Assembly: GCA_030428345.1 (NCBI GenBank)
Contig: JAUIBM010000020.1
Coordinates: forward strand, 1 to 13,851
From: Alphaproteobacteria bacterium
GTDB lineage: Bacteria; Pseudomonadota; Alphaproteobacteria; Rhizobiales; Rhizobiaceae
Reading direction: 5' to 3'
DNA: 13,851 nt
The notes beneath the pieces were generated by a model, which saw only the letters and a program-made list of their open reading frames with translations, made no database searches and was not told the DNA's origin. A program made the translations under genes and the position numbers. Each line of letters starts with the position of its first letter. Position 1 is the first letter of the stretch. This document shows positions 7,506-13,851 of the stretch, piece by piece.

Positions 7506-7534
7506 ATAGTACCGCGAAACGCGCTCCGAGTCCA
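7506..7534 (-). promoter_or_regulatory. Promoter for the S24 regulator gene
   Basis: On the minus strand, TGGACT (7534-7529, within CTGGACT, close to the alphaproteobacterial CTTGAC) and TACTAT (7511-7506) have a 17-base spacer. It lies about 75 bases upstream of the start codon at 7429. Confidence 0.5.
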
Positions 7535-7559
7535 GCCTGTCCGCCACATTCCTGCCGCA

Positions 7560-8180
7560 TCATTCGGCCCTGAACGCTTCGCGTCCGCTGGCGATCATCC
7601 GATCCAGCATGTCGAGGCGGTCCTGGCCCCAAAAGGGTTCTCCGCGATAGACATAGGTGGGGGCTCCCATGGCGTCCGCGGCGATGGCCGCCTGCGTATT
7701 TTCCGCCAGGCCCTTCTCGCTCGCTTCCCCGCGTGCGGCGTCAAGCGTCACGGCGGCGTCAAAGCCCAGATTGTCGAGGAGCGCAGCCAGAACGCCGGCG
7801 TCGGAAATGTCGCCCTCGCGCGACCAGACGGTCTCGCCGGCTGCGAAGGCGAATTCGGCCGGATCCTGCCCGCCCTGGACCAGCGCCACGATCGCGCGAT
7901 CGGCGAGCTGCGGATTGACCGGAAAATGCTTCGGCCTGAGATTGAGCGTCACTCCGCGCAACTCGCTGTAGCGCTGCAATTCGATCAGCCGGTAGCGCTG
8001 CCGGGTCGGCGTGCGCTTGGCGAGCGGGGCGGCGCCGCTATACTCCCAGACGCCGGAAAGCAAGACCGGGCGAAAATGCACCCGCTTGCCGTGGCGTGCG
8101 GCGATTTCCATCAATTGACGGTGGCCGAGCCAGGTCCAGGGCGAGATGACGGTGAAGAAATAGTCGATGCTGTCGGACAT
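7560..8180 (-). CDS. DsbA-fold oxidoreductase, 2-hydroxychromene-2-carboxylate isomerase-like
   Basis: This is a 206-residue thioredoxin-fold protein of the HCCA isomerase / kappa glutathione transferase group. It has the strand IDYFFTVISPWTWLGH with Ser13 where DsbA has its first cysteine (this serine contacts glutathione in HCCA isomerase), a helical insertion (about 55-150), and the returning motif AMGAPTYVYRGEPFWGQDRLDML, whose GAPT cis-proline loop and FWGQDR are family signatures. HCCA isomerase acts in naphthalene degradation, but no aromatic-degradation genes are nearby, so only a glutathione-dependent isomerase or transferase-like role is supported. The start at 8180 has GGGAGG 4 bases upstream; an ATG at 8192 is in frame. 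Confidence 0.85.
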   Translation of the reverse strand: MSDSIDYFFTVISPWTWLGHRQLMEIAARHGKRVHFRPVLLSGVWEYSGAAPLAKRTPTRQRYRLIELQRYSELRGVTLNLRPKHFPVNPQLADRAIVALVQGGQDPAEFAFAAGETVWSREGDISDAGVLAALLDNLGFDAAVTLDAARGEASEKGLAENTQAAIAADAMGAPTYVYRGEPFWGQDRLDMLDRMIASGREAFRAE

Positions 8181-8269
8181 TGAGCCTCCCATGCGCGACC
8201 CTTCATTGCCACGGGATGTGCTGGCCGGCAAGCGTGGTGGGGTCCTCGCGGATGCGACGATGCGCCCGC

Positions 8270-9076
8270 TTAACCATTCACCTCATAGGTCCAGACATTG
8301 AAGGATTTCAGCACATGCGGGCCGAATGAATTGATCAGCGGAATGTCCGCGGCGTCGCGCCCGCGCGCCACGACGATGCGCCCGATCCGCGGCACGTTGT
8401 TGCGCGGATCGAAGGTCAGCCAGCGCCCGCCGAGATAGACCTCGATCCACGCGCTGAAATCCATCGGATCGACGACCGGCACGCCGATATCGCCCAGATG
8501 GCCGTTGACATAGCGCGCCGGAATGTTGAGGCAGCGGCACAGCGTCAGGGCCAGATGGGCGAAGTCCCGGCACACCCCCACGCCTTCGTTATAGGCGTCG
8601 AAGGCGGTGCGGGTGGAACGCGCCTGCATGTAGTCGAAGCGGATGTGGCGATTGACGAAATCGCAGATCGCCTGCACGCGGCCCCAGCCGGGGGCGTGAT
8701 TGCCGAACATGTCCCACGCTACCTGGCTCAGCCGGTCCGTCTCGCAATAGCGGCTGCCCATCAGATAGACCAGGCAATCATCGGGCAGGTCGGGCACCGC
8801 GATCTCGGCCGCGTCGTAGGCGACTTCGTCCAGCAGGCCGCTGTCCTCGATCACGGCGTCGCTTCGAATGGTCAGATCGCCCGCCGGGGCGACAAGCCGC
8901 CGGCAGCGATTGCCGAACAGGTCATGATACAGTGAATTGGGGGCTGGCGGAGCGGTGGAGAAATCTTCAGGCTGGCGCAGATCGCCGGCCCGCTCCTCGT
9001 GCGCGCTCAGCAGGCACACCAGGGCGGTGGGCTGCTGGCAGGTAACCGTGATTTCATAACCATATCGGATCAGCAT
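8270..9076 (-). CDS. Transglutaminase-like (cysteine protease fold) protein
   Basis: Residues 1-75 resemble the bacterial transglutaminase N-terminal beta-domain (YGYEITVTCQQPTALVCLL). Residues about 130-230 form the transglutaminase core: AICDFVNRHIRFDY, then the nucleophile C169 in GVGVCRDFAHLALTLCR, PARYVNGHLG, and WIEVYLGGRWLTFDPRN with the acidic triad member D223. The usual catalytic histidine position, normally HAW, reads FSAW here (S208). I recall Ser at this position in other alphaproteobacterial members, so it may be a subfamily trait rather than a lesion. Function is unknown; homologues are often encoded near peptide or protein modification genes. There is no signal peptide. The protein is full length at 268 residues. 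The ribosome site upstream is weak and G-rich. Confidence 0.85.
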   Translation of the reverse strand: MLIRYGYEITVTCQQPTALVCLLSAHEERAGDLRQPEDFSTAPPAPNSLYHDLFGNRCRRLVAPAGDLTIRSDAVIEDSGLLDEVAYDAAEIAVPDLPDDCLVYLMGSRYCETDRLSQVAWDMFGNHAPGWGRVQAICDFVNRHIRFDYMQARSTRTAFDAYNEGVGVCRDFAHLALTLCRCLNIPARYVNGHLGDIGVPVVDPMDFSAWIEVYLGGRWLTFDPRNNVPRIGRIVVARGRDAADIPLINSFGPHVLKSFNVWTYEVNG

Positions 9077-9265
9077 GTGCGGCCCCCGCGTTCTGTTTCG
9101 CTTGTTGGCTTGGTCGGAAGATGTGGAACGCAGTTGCGGTTTGGCCGCATTCAGACGTCAGGCACGGAAAGTTCCTTCAGATACGGGTAACCCGGTGGCG
9201 AAGCGTTGGTTCCGTGCGCCTGCAAATACAACCGGTTCCGCCAGACGAGGTGCTTCATTCGGCCG

Positions 9266-9514
9266 TCAGCGCAGGTTTTCGGCGGAGAGGAAGTATTCCG
9301 ACTTGCGTCCGCGCGAATAGATCTTGCGCGCTGCCGCCTCGATTCTTTCCCGCCTCGCGTCGAAGGCGGTCAGGCAGCGGTCTTCATCCGCCCCGCCAAG
9401 CGCCTGCGCGTCGACCGCGAAGGAGACCTCGAACATGCCGTCATGACCGACGAAACGCACCACCTTGCGCGTGTCGTCGAAATTGCGGCTCGGATTGGGG
9501 AAGTCCAATGTCAT
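9266..9514 (-). CDS. DUF1488-family small protein
   Basis: This is an 82-residue soluble protein that begins MTLDFPNPSRNFDDTRKVV and ends with an arginine/lysine-rich helix (RRERIEAAARKIYSRGRK). The pattern FPNPSR...VRF.GHDG..EVSF matches DUF1488 as I know it from Rhizobiales. Function is unknown. The start is set by AAGGAA 10 bases upstream. A start at 9577 is possible but lacks the homology. It is the last of five small genes in the same direction. Confidence 0.8.
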   Translation of the reverse strand: MTLDFPNPSRNFDDTRKVVRFVGHDGMFEVSFAVDAQALGGADEDRCLTAFDARRERIEAAARKIYSRGRKSEYFLSAENLR

Positions 9515-9589
9515 GGTTCCGGCTTTCCTTGGCCCGTCAGGGCGCCTGATGATAGGGCTTGCGCCGGTTCCACGCATTGCGCGGCGGGA

Positions 9590-9835
9590 TCACGGCAGAT
9601 GGCGAAATCGTTGCCGCCACAGGCTCTTGCCCTTGGCGTCGCGGATGGTCATGCCGTCTGGAGGATGGGGCAGGTCGAGGGTCGCGGCCAGTTCGCGGCC
9701 GATCCGCGCTGCTTCTTCGACATCGCCGGCTTGCCGGGTGACCTTGCTGATCACGGTGTCGGGCTCGCCCCCGGCGCCCGCGCGATAATATTCGAGCCTC
9801 ACCTCCACGGCGAAGCGTTCCGGCCCGGCCGACAA
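9590..9835 (-). CDS. Hypothetical protein, 81 aa
   Basis: I do not recognise the family. The protein has an amphipathic strand (FAVEVRLEYYRAG), a central helix (DVEEAARIGRELAATLDLP) and a C-terminal basic strand (GMTIRDAKGKSLWRQRF), a plausible small alpha/beta fold. It would start at a TTG only 13 bases after the stop of the 49-residue gene, or at a GTG at 9808. The non-ATG start lowers confidence, but the composition is protein-like and it is in line with its neighbours, so translational coupling is likely. Confidence 0.6.
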   Translation of the reverse strand: MSAGPERFAVEVRLEYYRAGAGGEPDTVISKVTRQAGDVEEAARIGRELAATLDLPHPPDGMTIRDAKGKSLWRQRFRHLP

Positions 9836-9848
9836 TGGCTGGCGATGC

Positions 9849-9998
9849 TCAAGCCTTGCCGCCCTTGCGCGGCAGCGGTTGTGTTGGCGCGCCGGCGCGC
9901 TTCACCTGCGTGCCGACCGAAAGCTCCACTTTCGGAGCCGCCTTTTCCTTCTTGGGCTTGCGCGTCTCGCGATTGCCCCGAACCTGACCCTTGGCCAT
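9849..9998 (-). CDS. Small, very basic conserved-type protein, 49 aa
   Basis: This short open frame begins MAKGQVRGNRETRKPKKEKA, ends in PLPRKGGKA, and is strongly lysine/arginine-rich. GAGGGA lies 5 bases before the ATG, the best ribosome site in this cluster. Small proteins starting MAKGQxRxNxExxKPKK are familiar in alphaproteobacteria but have no assigned role; the charge suggests nucleic-acid or ribosome binding. It lies 34 bases downstream of the 81-residue barrel-like gene and 13 bases before the next. Confidence 0.75.
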   Translation of the reverse strand: MAKGQVRGNRETRKPKKEKAAPKVELSVGTQVKRAGAPTQPLPRKGGKA

Positions 9999-10032
9999 GG
10001 ATATCCCTCATCGATGTTGAAGTTTCGGCGGA

Positions 10033-10278
10033 TCAGACCCGCTCGAGATTGTCCTGCGTCGCCACCCGGTCGTGGCGTTCCTCATCGCTGCGTATGCGAT
10101 ATTGCAACTCGCCGCCCACCGGCGGCATGGTCGCGGTGACGCGATAATATTCCGGCGCCTTTACCCCGGCTCCAAAACGGCTCTTCAGGCGGACGCGCTG
10201 GCCTACCTTGAACACATGGGCTTCCGGCTGCGGCCGCTCCATGCGCTTTGCTGCCCGCTCCTGCGATATGTCGTTCAT
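10033..10278 (-). CDS. Small conserved protein, probable SH3/KOW-like beta-barrel
   Basis: The 81-residue protein starts MNDISQERAAKRMERP and has an all-beta core: FKVGQRVRLKSRFG, PEYYRVTATMPPV and LQYRIRSDEERHDRVATQDNLE. 'Vgq.V.l' followed by 'Y.i....P.....YRI....E....V....L' is what small SH3-like barrels look like, and RIRSDEE is a stretch I associate with Rhizobiales small proteins. Function is unknown. Its ATG overlaps the stop of the upstream gene as ATGA, so the two are translationally coupled. A longer frame to 10404 exists but would overlap the neighbour heavily. Confidence 0.75.
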   Translation of the reverse strand: MNDISQERAAKRMERPQPEAHVFKVGQRVRLKSRFGAGVKAPEYYRVTATMPPVGGELQYRIRSDEERHDRVATQDNLERV

Positions 10279-10580
10279 GATGTTTGCTGGTCCTTGTTGA
10301 GCGCCGTTTCCAGATCGCCGGCGTCTATGCGGATCATTTGCTGCACGCCGCCGCGGCCGCTGGCGATGGCCGGTAGAAACAGCCATAAACTCACACAGCG
10401 CCACGCCGGGCGCGAAAGCCCCTCGATAAGTTCTTCCTCACGCTGCGTGCGATATTCGCCCGCCGGCTCCGGCGCGTCGAAACCTGCAAGCTGAAACGGC
10501 GAGACGAAGCGGACGGTGCTTTCGAGGGTGCGATTGTGCAAGAAGGCCACTTTCCCGGTACGGCGCGCGGTTCGCGCCAT
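10275..10580 (-). CDS. Small conserved hypothetical protein, about 101 aa
   Basis: The body reads VRFVSPFQLAGFDAPEPAGE with YRTQREEELIEGLSRPAWRC next, then a hydrophobic segment (LWLFLPAIAS) and IRIDAGDLETALNKDQ. The pattern F.LpGfd...PAG.Y....eEELIEGLS..a is one I recognise from short alphaproteobacterial proteins of unknown function. The ATG at 10580 has GGGAA 5 bases upstream; frames to 10652 are open, so a longer N-terminus is possible. It is the first gene of the small-protein run and overlaps the next by ATGA. Confidence 0.7.
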   Translation of the reverse strand: MARTARRTGKVAFLHNRTLESTVRFVSPFQLAGFDAPEPAGEYRTQREEELIEGLSRPAWRCVSLWLFLPAIASGRGGVQQMIRIDAGDLETALNKDQQTS

Positions 10581-11117
10581 GCGTTTCCCGTTCGAAAACC
10601 CGGAGGAGGTGGCGGGTCGAAGTCTCTGACACCGCGAAGCCAGATCGGCCAAATTGACGAATTTTCACCATGCGCCCCGATTGCGTTGCAATCAAGGCCT
10701 GCTTTTCTTGGCGGCGTTTGCTGTTTCGTCCCGCCGGAAGTCTTGATGCGCGTTCTCCTGCCGCGAGGTTTCTTCCATGGGCCGTCGGAATATCGCGCCG
10801 TCCGCCTCTGCCGAGACCGTTGCAGGTCTTGATGTTGCCTAGCGTAATGCGCGCGCGAGGTTGTTCATTCTCTGGACGGTTGCGGTCGACCATTTCCCTG
10901 ACCGATTTTCGATTGTCAAATAATTCGGCACGGAAGAATCCCCCTTGCAACCGGCGCCGCGCCCTCATGGGGCGCACATTCGGTTGTTACAATACGCTCA
11001 GCGCAACGCGTGTTTGGTGACTTGAATTGATGATATCGAGTTGGTTGCCCGGTTACGCTGCCTTAAGGCGTCGCACGTACATGTTGCATCATTGCCTGGA
11101 GCATTGAGCGCTTGACG
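10581..11117. other. Region without a convincing gene
   Basis: Open frames here are arginine-rich mirror images with no recognisable pattern on either strand. AT-rich patches occur around 10905-10930 and 10980-10995. TACAAT (10988-10993) and AATAAT (10919-10924) are the best -10-like elements for the plus-strand genes to the right, but neither has a good -35. No tRNA, direct-repeat attachment site or insertion-sequence end is visible. The region separates the small-gene cluster from the protease/DUF4011 pair. Confidence 0.5.
10679..10693. repeat. Short inverted repeat, possible operator
   Basis: GATTGC-GTT-GCAATC has exact 6-base arms with a 3-base centre. It lies about 100 bases upstream of the small-protein run (minus strand) and could be an operator for it. 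Short repeats arise by chance, so the call is weak. Confidence 0.3.
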
Positions 11118-12299
11118 ATGAATGAAGATCATCCGCCGAAGTCACTTACGCCGCTTGACTACCACGATAGCGTCGTCGCCCATCTGCGGAGCGTGGAGCG
11201 GCACGTGTGGGAATGGTCGGCTTCCGGAGTGCTGGCGCAGGAAGTTGGCGAGATTCGTGACACCATGTTGCGAGACACATATCGCTTGGAACAGGTCGGC
11301 CATCCACAGGTCTTCGAGGCTTGCCAGACGGCTATGACGCGCTTGGGAATCGATGCTCCGGTTACGCTTTATCAGGCGAACGACGGGACCATGAATGCAT
11401 CGATCGTCTATGTGCCGGGCGAGATTCATATCGTGTTCTTCGGCCCCATTCTGGAGAAGCTCGACCATGCTGAAATGCTCGCGCTGATGGGGCACGAATT
11501 GTCGCATTACCTGTTGTGGTCGATTGGCGAGGGTGAGCATTATCGCGCAGGCCGCTTGTTCGACCACGCGCTTTCCTATCCTGACGCCAAGCCTTCACAT
11601 CGAGAGACGGCGCGGCTGCTCAACCTGCATACCGAGCTCTTCGCCGATCGCGGCGCCGCGATAGCGGCCGGCGCCCCCGAACCGGCAGTGGCAGTACTGG
11701 TCAAGGTCATGACCGGACTGACCAATGTCGATCCTGCGGCATACTTGCGCCAGGCCCAGGAGGTGGAGGCTGCCGGCGCCAAGTCGCAGGGTGTTACGCA
11801 CCCGGAAGCCTATTTGCGTGCGCGCGCCGTGCAACTGTGGTGGTCAGGCGACCCCGATCTATCGCATTGGCTGGAAAAACACCTGCACGGCCCGCTTTCG
11901 ATCGAAGCGCTGGACCTTCTGGGACAAGCCAGGCTGACCCAAATGACGCGCGCATTCCTGGCGCGATTCATGGCGGAACTCGGAGAGGGCAGCGACGAGA
12001 TCACCACGCAATTGCGCGCCATGTTTCCTGATTTCGGGCGTCAGGAAGAGGTTCCGCTCGATCTCACGGAAATCGGCGTGGAGCGGATCGATGACGCCAC
12101 CCGCGACTATTTCATCGCCTTGATGTTCGACCTGGCCATGGCTGATGCCGATGCAGCCGACGCGACCATGCTCGCGGCCGCCAAGATCGCCGCCGAAATT
12201 GGCGCCACAGAACGGTTCTCCGGCGCCCTCCGGCGCGATCTCAAATGGACCAAGGCGCGCAGCGACAAACTGGTGGCGCAGGCGACCAAAGCGGCATGA
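11118..12299 (+). CDS. M48-like zinc metalloprotease with TerB-like C-terminal domain
   Basis: The protein has 393 residues. The zinc site is H126-E-L-S-H130 in MLALMGHELSHYLLW, with a likely third ligand E173 in HTELFADRGAA, the arrangement of M48-type peptidases. The preceding IHIVFFGPILEKLDHAE fits the edge strand of that fold. There are no membrane segments or signal peptide, unlike HtpX or Ste24, so this is a cytoplasmic member. Residues about 320-390 (YFIALMFDLAMADADAADAT followed by a helix and EIGATERF) look like a TerB-type helical domain. This fusion suggests a stress or defence protein whose TerB part mediates regulation or assembly. An alternative TTG start lies at 11112. The stop overlaps the next gene by ATGA, so the two proteins are probably made together and act together. 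Confidence 0.8.
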   Translation: MNEDHPPKSLTPLDYHDSVVAHLRSVERHVWEWSASGVLAQEVGEIRDTMLRDTYRLEQVGHPQVFEACQTAMTRLGIDAPVTLYQANDGTMNASIVYVPGEIHIVFFGPILEKLDHAEMLALMGHELSHYLLWSIGEGEHYRAGRLFDHALSYPDAKPSHRETARLLNLHTELFADRGAAIAAGAPEPAVAVLVKVMTGLTNVDPAAYLRQAQEVEAAGAKSQGVTHPEAYLRARAVQLWWSGDPDLSHWLEKHLHGPLSIEALDLLGQARLTQMTRAFLARFMAELGEGSDEITTQLRAMFPDFGRQEEVPLDLTEIGVERIDDATRDYFIALMFDLAMADADAADATMLAAAKIAAEIGATERFSGALRRDLKWTKARSDKLVAQATKAA

Positions 12300-13851
12300 G
12301 CATGGACATGGAACTTGCCGCCAAAGGCCTGGGGCCTCAGTCCATTCCCAAGCGTCCGCTGCGCACCGTCCTGGAGGACGGCAAGCTTCTGCCACCCGAC
12401 GATCTGGTGCATGCCATGCTGGGTCTCATGCGTCAGGTTGCCGACCTGCATGCCCATGGCCGGGTTGCGCAGATCGGGCTCGACAGCGTTGTGGAACTAG
12501 AAGACGGACAACTGGCGCTTGCCGATCCTGCCGGGATTGCGCCGAACGCCAACCTCGAGGCTATCCGTGAGGTGCAGCCACAGGGCTCCAGCGCGCTCAA
12601 GCTGGTTGGCCACTACCGCGTCACGCAAGACGAGCAGCGCGGAACCAAAGTCGACGATCTGTCAGTGCTCGACGGTGACGAGATCAAGATCAAGAACCCG
12701 GTCTACATTACCCGGCTGCGGAGCTGGGAAACCGAGCTGGGCCACCACGACGAAATCGCGGATGTGTTCCAGCTGGGCATGGTGATGGCATCGCTCGCCT
12801 GCGGCCTCGATCCGTCCGCATTCGACGATATCGAGCGCTTCTCGCTCCATCGCGACAACCTGTTCGCCATCGCGCCGCGCCTGCATCCGGTCATCGCGTC
12901 GTTGATCCTGGAGGCGACGGCGCTTAACCGCCACGAACGCGCTACGGATGCAGCCGAACTGGCCCGGCGGCTGGATACCTGGCGCGATCAGCCAACCGGC
13001 ATTGAGGTTGAACGCGTACTGGCCGGGGCGCAAGGGATTCCCGGTCGCCGTGCAGCCGTGCTCGCCCATCTTCGCAACAGGCTGTTCGACCTCTCGCGCC
13101 GCAACCGGCTGATCCACTTTCGCGCGACCCAGAGTTCGATCAACTTCACCGAGGCGAGCATCCCCATCGTGATGCGCATAGAAAGTGTGCGGGCCAAAGA
13201 TCTTTGCACCTGGAGGGGCCAGTTCGCCAAGGATGTGCTGAGTGGAAAGGCGGTGCCGCTCAATCGCTGGCTTCGTTTCGAGGACCAGCCCCAGATTCCC
13301 TCTCAGCTCGATAGGATCATTCAGGAAAATCGCCGGAACCGCAACGAGTACGGCTTTTCCAGCCTGAGGCTGACAGTCGCCTTCCTGCATTGGCACAATC
13401 TCAAGGAAGCGCCGGACGAGCGCATCAGTTCGCCCTTGCTGTGGTTGCCGGTGGAGGTCTCCCGGCGCAAGGGCGTCCGCGACCGGTATGTAATGAATTG
13501 CGTGGACTCGGTGGCGGAATTCAATCCTGCCCTGCGGCACATGCTTCGCCGGTTGTATGACATCGAACTGCCTGAAACGGTCGATCTGGCTGCGACCTCC
13601 ATTGAGGCGATACACGAAGCCATCCGCACTCAAATTCACGAAAGTGAACCGGGCGTGCGCCTCGAATTGCAGGAACGCCCCGCGATCCGGTTGATACTCC
13701 AGCGCGCAGTAGCACGGGTAAACAAGTTCAATCGCCGCGGAACGGGCAAGAAGCAGACGATCAGCGCCAGGGCGGAGTTCAACTATTCGCGCGACGACTA
13801 TCGCCCGCTGGGTCTCGCGCTGTTTGAAAAATTCGTCAAACCCGACCCTCT
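12296..13851 (+). CDS. Pseudokinase-DUF4011 protein, N-terminal part of a probable helicase; runs off the window
   Basis: The frame is open for 518 codons to the window end. Residues about 33-240 resemble the C-lobe of a protein kinase: LHAHGRVAQIGLDSVVELEDG (about 51-71) aligns with the catalytic loop and LADPAG (75-80) with the DFG region; DVFQLGMVMASLACG and the closing RHERATDAAELARRL match later kinase helices. The N-lobe, ATP lysine, catalytic Asp and DFG are missing, so it is a pseudokinase. From residue about 255, LRNRLFDLSRRNRLIHFRAT, INFTEASIPIV, LRLTVAFLHWHNLKEAPDER and SPLLWLPVEVSRRKGVRDRY are DUF4011 hallmarks. DUF4011 proteins typically go on to a superfamily 1 helicase and often a Vsr-like nuclease/DUF3320 domain; that part is outside the window. 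The 4-base overlap with the metalloprotease gene indicates one operon. Confidence 0.82.
   Translation, partial: MSMDMELAAKGLGPQSIPKRPLRTVLEDGKLLPPDDLVHAMLGLMRQVADLHAHGRVAQIGLDSVVELEDGQLALADPAGIAPNANLEAIREVQPQGSSALKLVGHYRVTQDEQRGTKVDDLSVLDGDEIKIKNPVYITRLRSWETELGHHDEIADVFQLGMVMASLACGLDPSAFDDIERFSLHRDNLFAIAPRLHPVIASLILEATALNRHERATDAAELARRLDTWRDQPTGIEVERVLAGAQGIPGRRAAVLAHLRNRLFDLSRRNRLIHFRATQSSINFTEASIPIVMRIESVRAKDLCTWRGQFAKDVLSGKAVPLNRWLRFEDQPQIPSQLDRIIQENRRNRNEYGFSSLRLTVAFLHWHNLKEAPDERISSPLLWLPVEVSRRKGVRDRYVMNCVDSVAEFNPALRHMLRRLYDIELPETVDLAATSIEAIHEAIRTQIHESEPGVRLELQERPAIRLILQRAVARVNKFNRRGTGKKQTISARAEFNYSRDDYRPLGLALFEKFVKPDP

Noticed and set aside
9165..9200. Short palindrome CGGGT-A-ACCCG as a terminator
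   Set aside because: The arms are only five bases and no T-run follows on either strand.
10438..11020. Open frames on both strands in the gap before the protease gene
   Set aside because: They are arginine-rich, lack a ribosome site and known patterns, and overlap each other. They are probably chance frames in GC-rich DNA.
12662..13639. Minus-strand open frame of 325 codons at the right end
   Set aside because: It lies opposite the DUF4011 gene, whose conserved stretches run through the whole interval.

Overview
The window reads as dense, GC-rich chromosomal DNA from an alphaproteobacterium, most likely of the Rhizobiales/Hyphomicrobiales type. This rests on the class I lysyl-tRNA synthetase, the DUF1488 protein, the S24-type regulator with its Ala-Gly segment, and a cluster of very small conserved proteins that I associate with that order. 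No tRNA, rRNA, insertion sequence or CRISPR array is visible.

Layout. (1) 1-1731, minus strand: a membrane family-2 glycosyltransferase whose C-terminus is replaced, in frame, by about 42 codons that look like the Walker B region of the HslU protease ATPase. This is either an assembly chimera at a contig end or a real rearrangement. (2) 1947-2783, plus: a secreted solute-binding protein with no permease nearby. It converges with, and overlaps by 7 bases, a fatty-acid hydroxylase/sterol desaturase family membrane protein (2777-3607, minus). Upstream of that gene lie a 9-bp inverted repeat and four GTCA half-sites spaced about one helical turn apart. (3) 3739-4149, minus: a free-standing TerB-family protein, divergent from lysK (4355-5995, plus). 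(4) 5992-9076, minus: a secreted SNase-like protein, an S24/LexA-like repressor with a recognisable promoter and palindromic operator, a DsbA-fold isomerase-like protein and a transglutaminase-like protein. (5) 9266-10580, minus: a run of five small proteins (DUF1488, an 81-aa protein, a 49-aa basic protein, an 81-aa probable beta-barrel protein and a 101-aa protein). The last two overlap by ATGA.

(6) After about 540 bases without a convincing gene, the character changes. On the plus strand, 11118-12299 encodes an HExxH metalloprotease-like protein with a TerB-like C-terminal segment. It overlaps by ATGA a large gene (12296 to past the window end) that encodes a degenerate protein-kinase-like domain followed by a DUF4011 domain. 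DUF4011 proteins normally continue into a superfamily 1 helicase and often a nuclease domain. I infer that this pair is the start of an accessory module, probably anti-phage or stress-related. It is the best candidate for an undescribed system here, although the decisive helicase/nuclease part lies outside the window.

Most of the window is chromosomal housekeeping and envelope or stress-related content. The two places to look first are the right end (protease-TerB plus pseudokinase-DUF4011) and the chimeric left edge.
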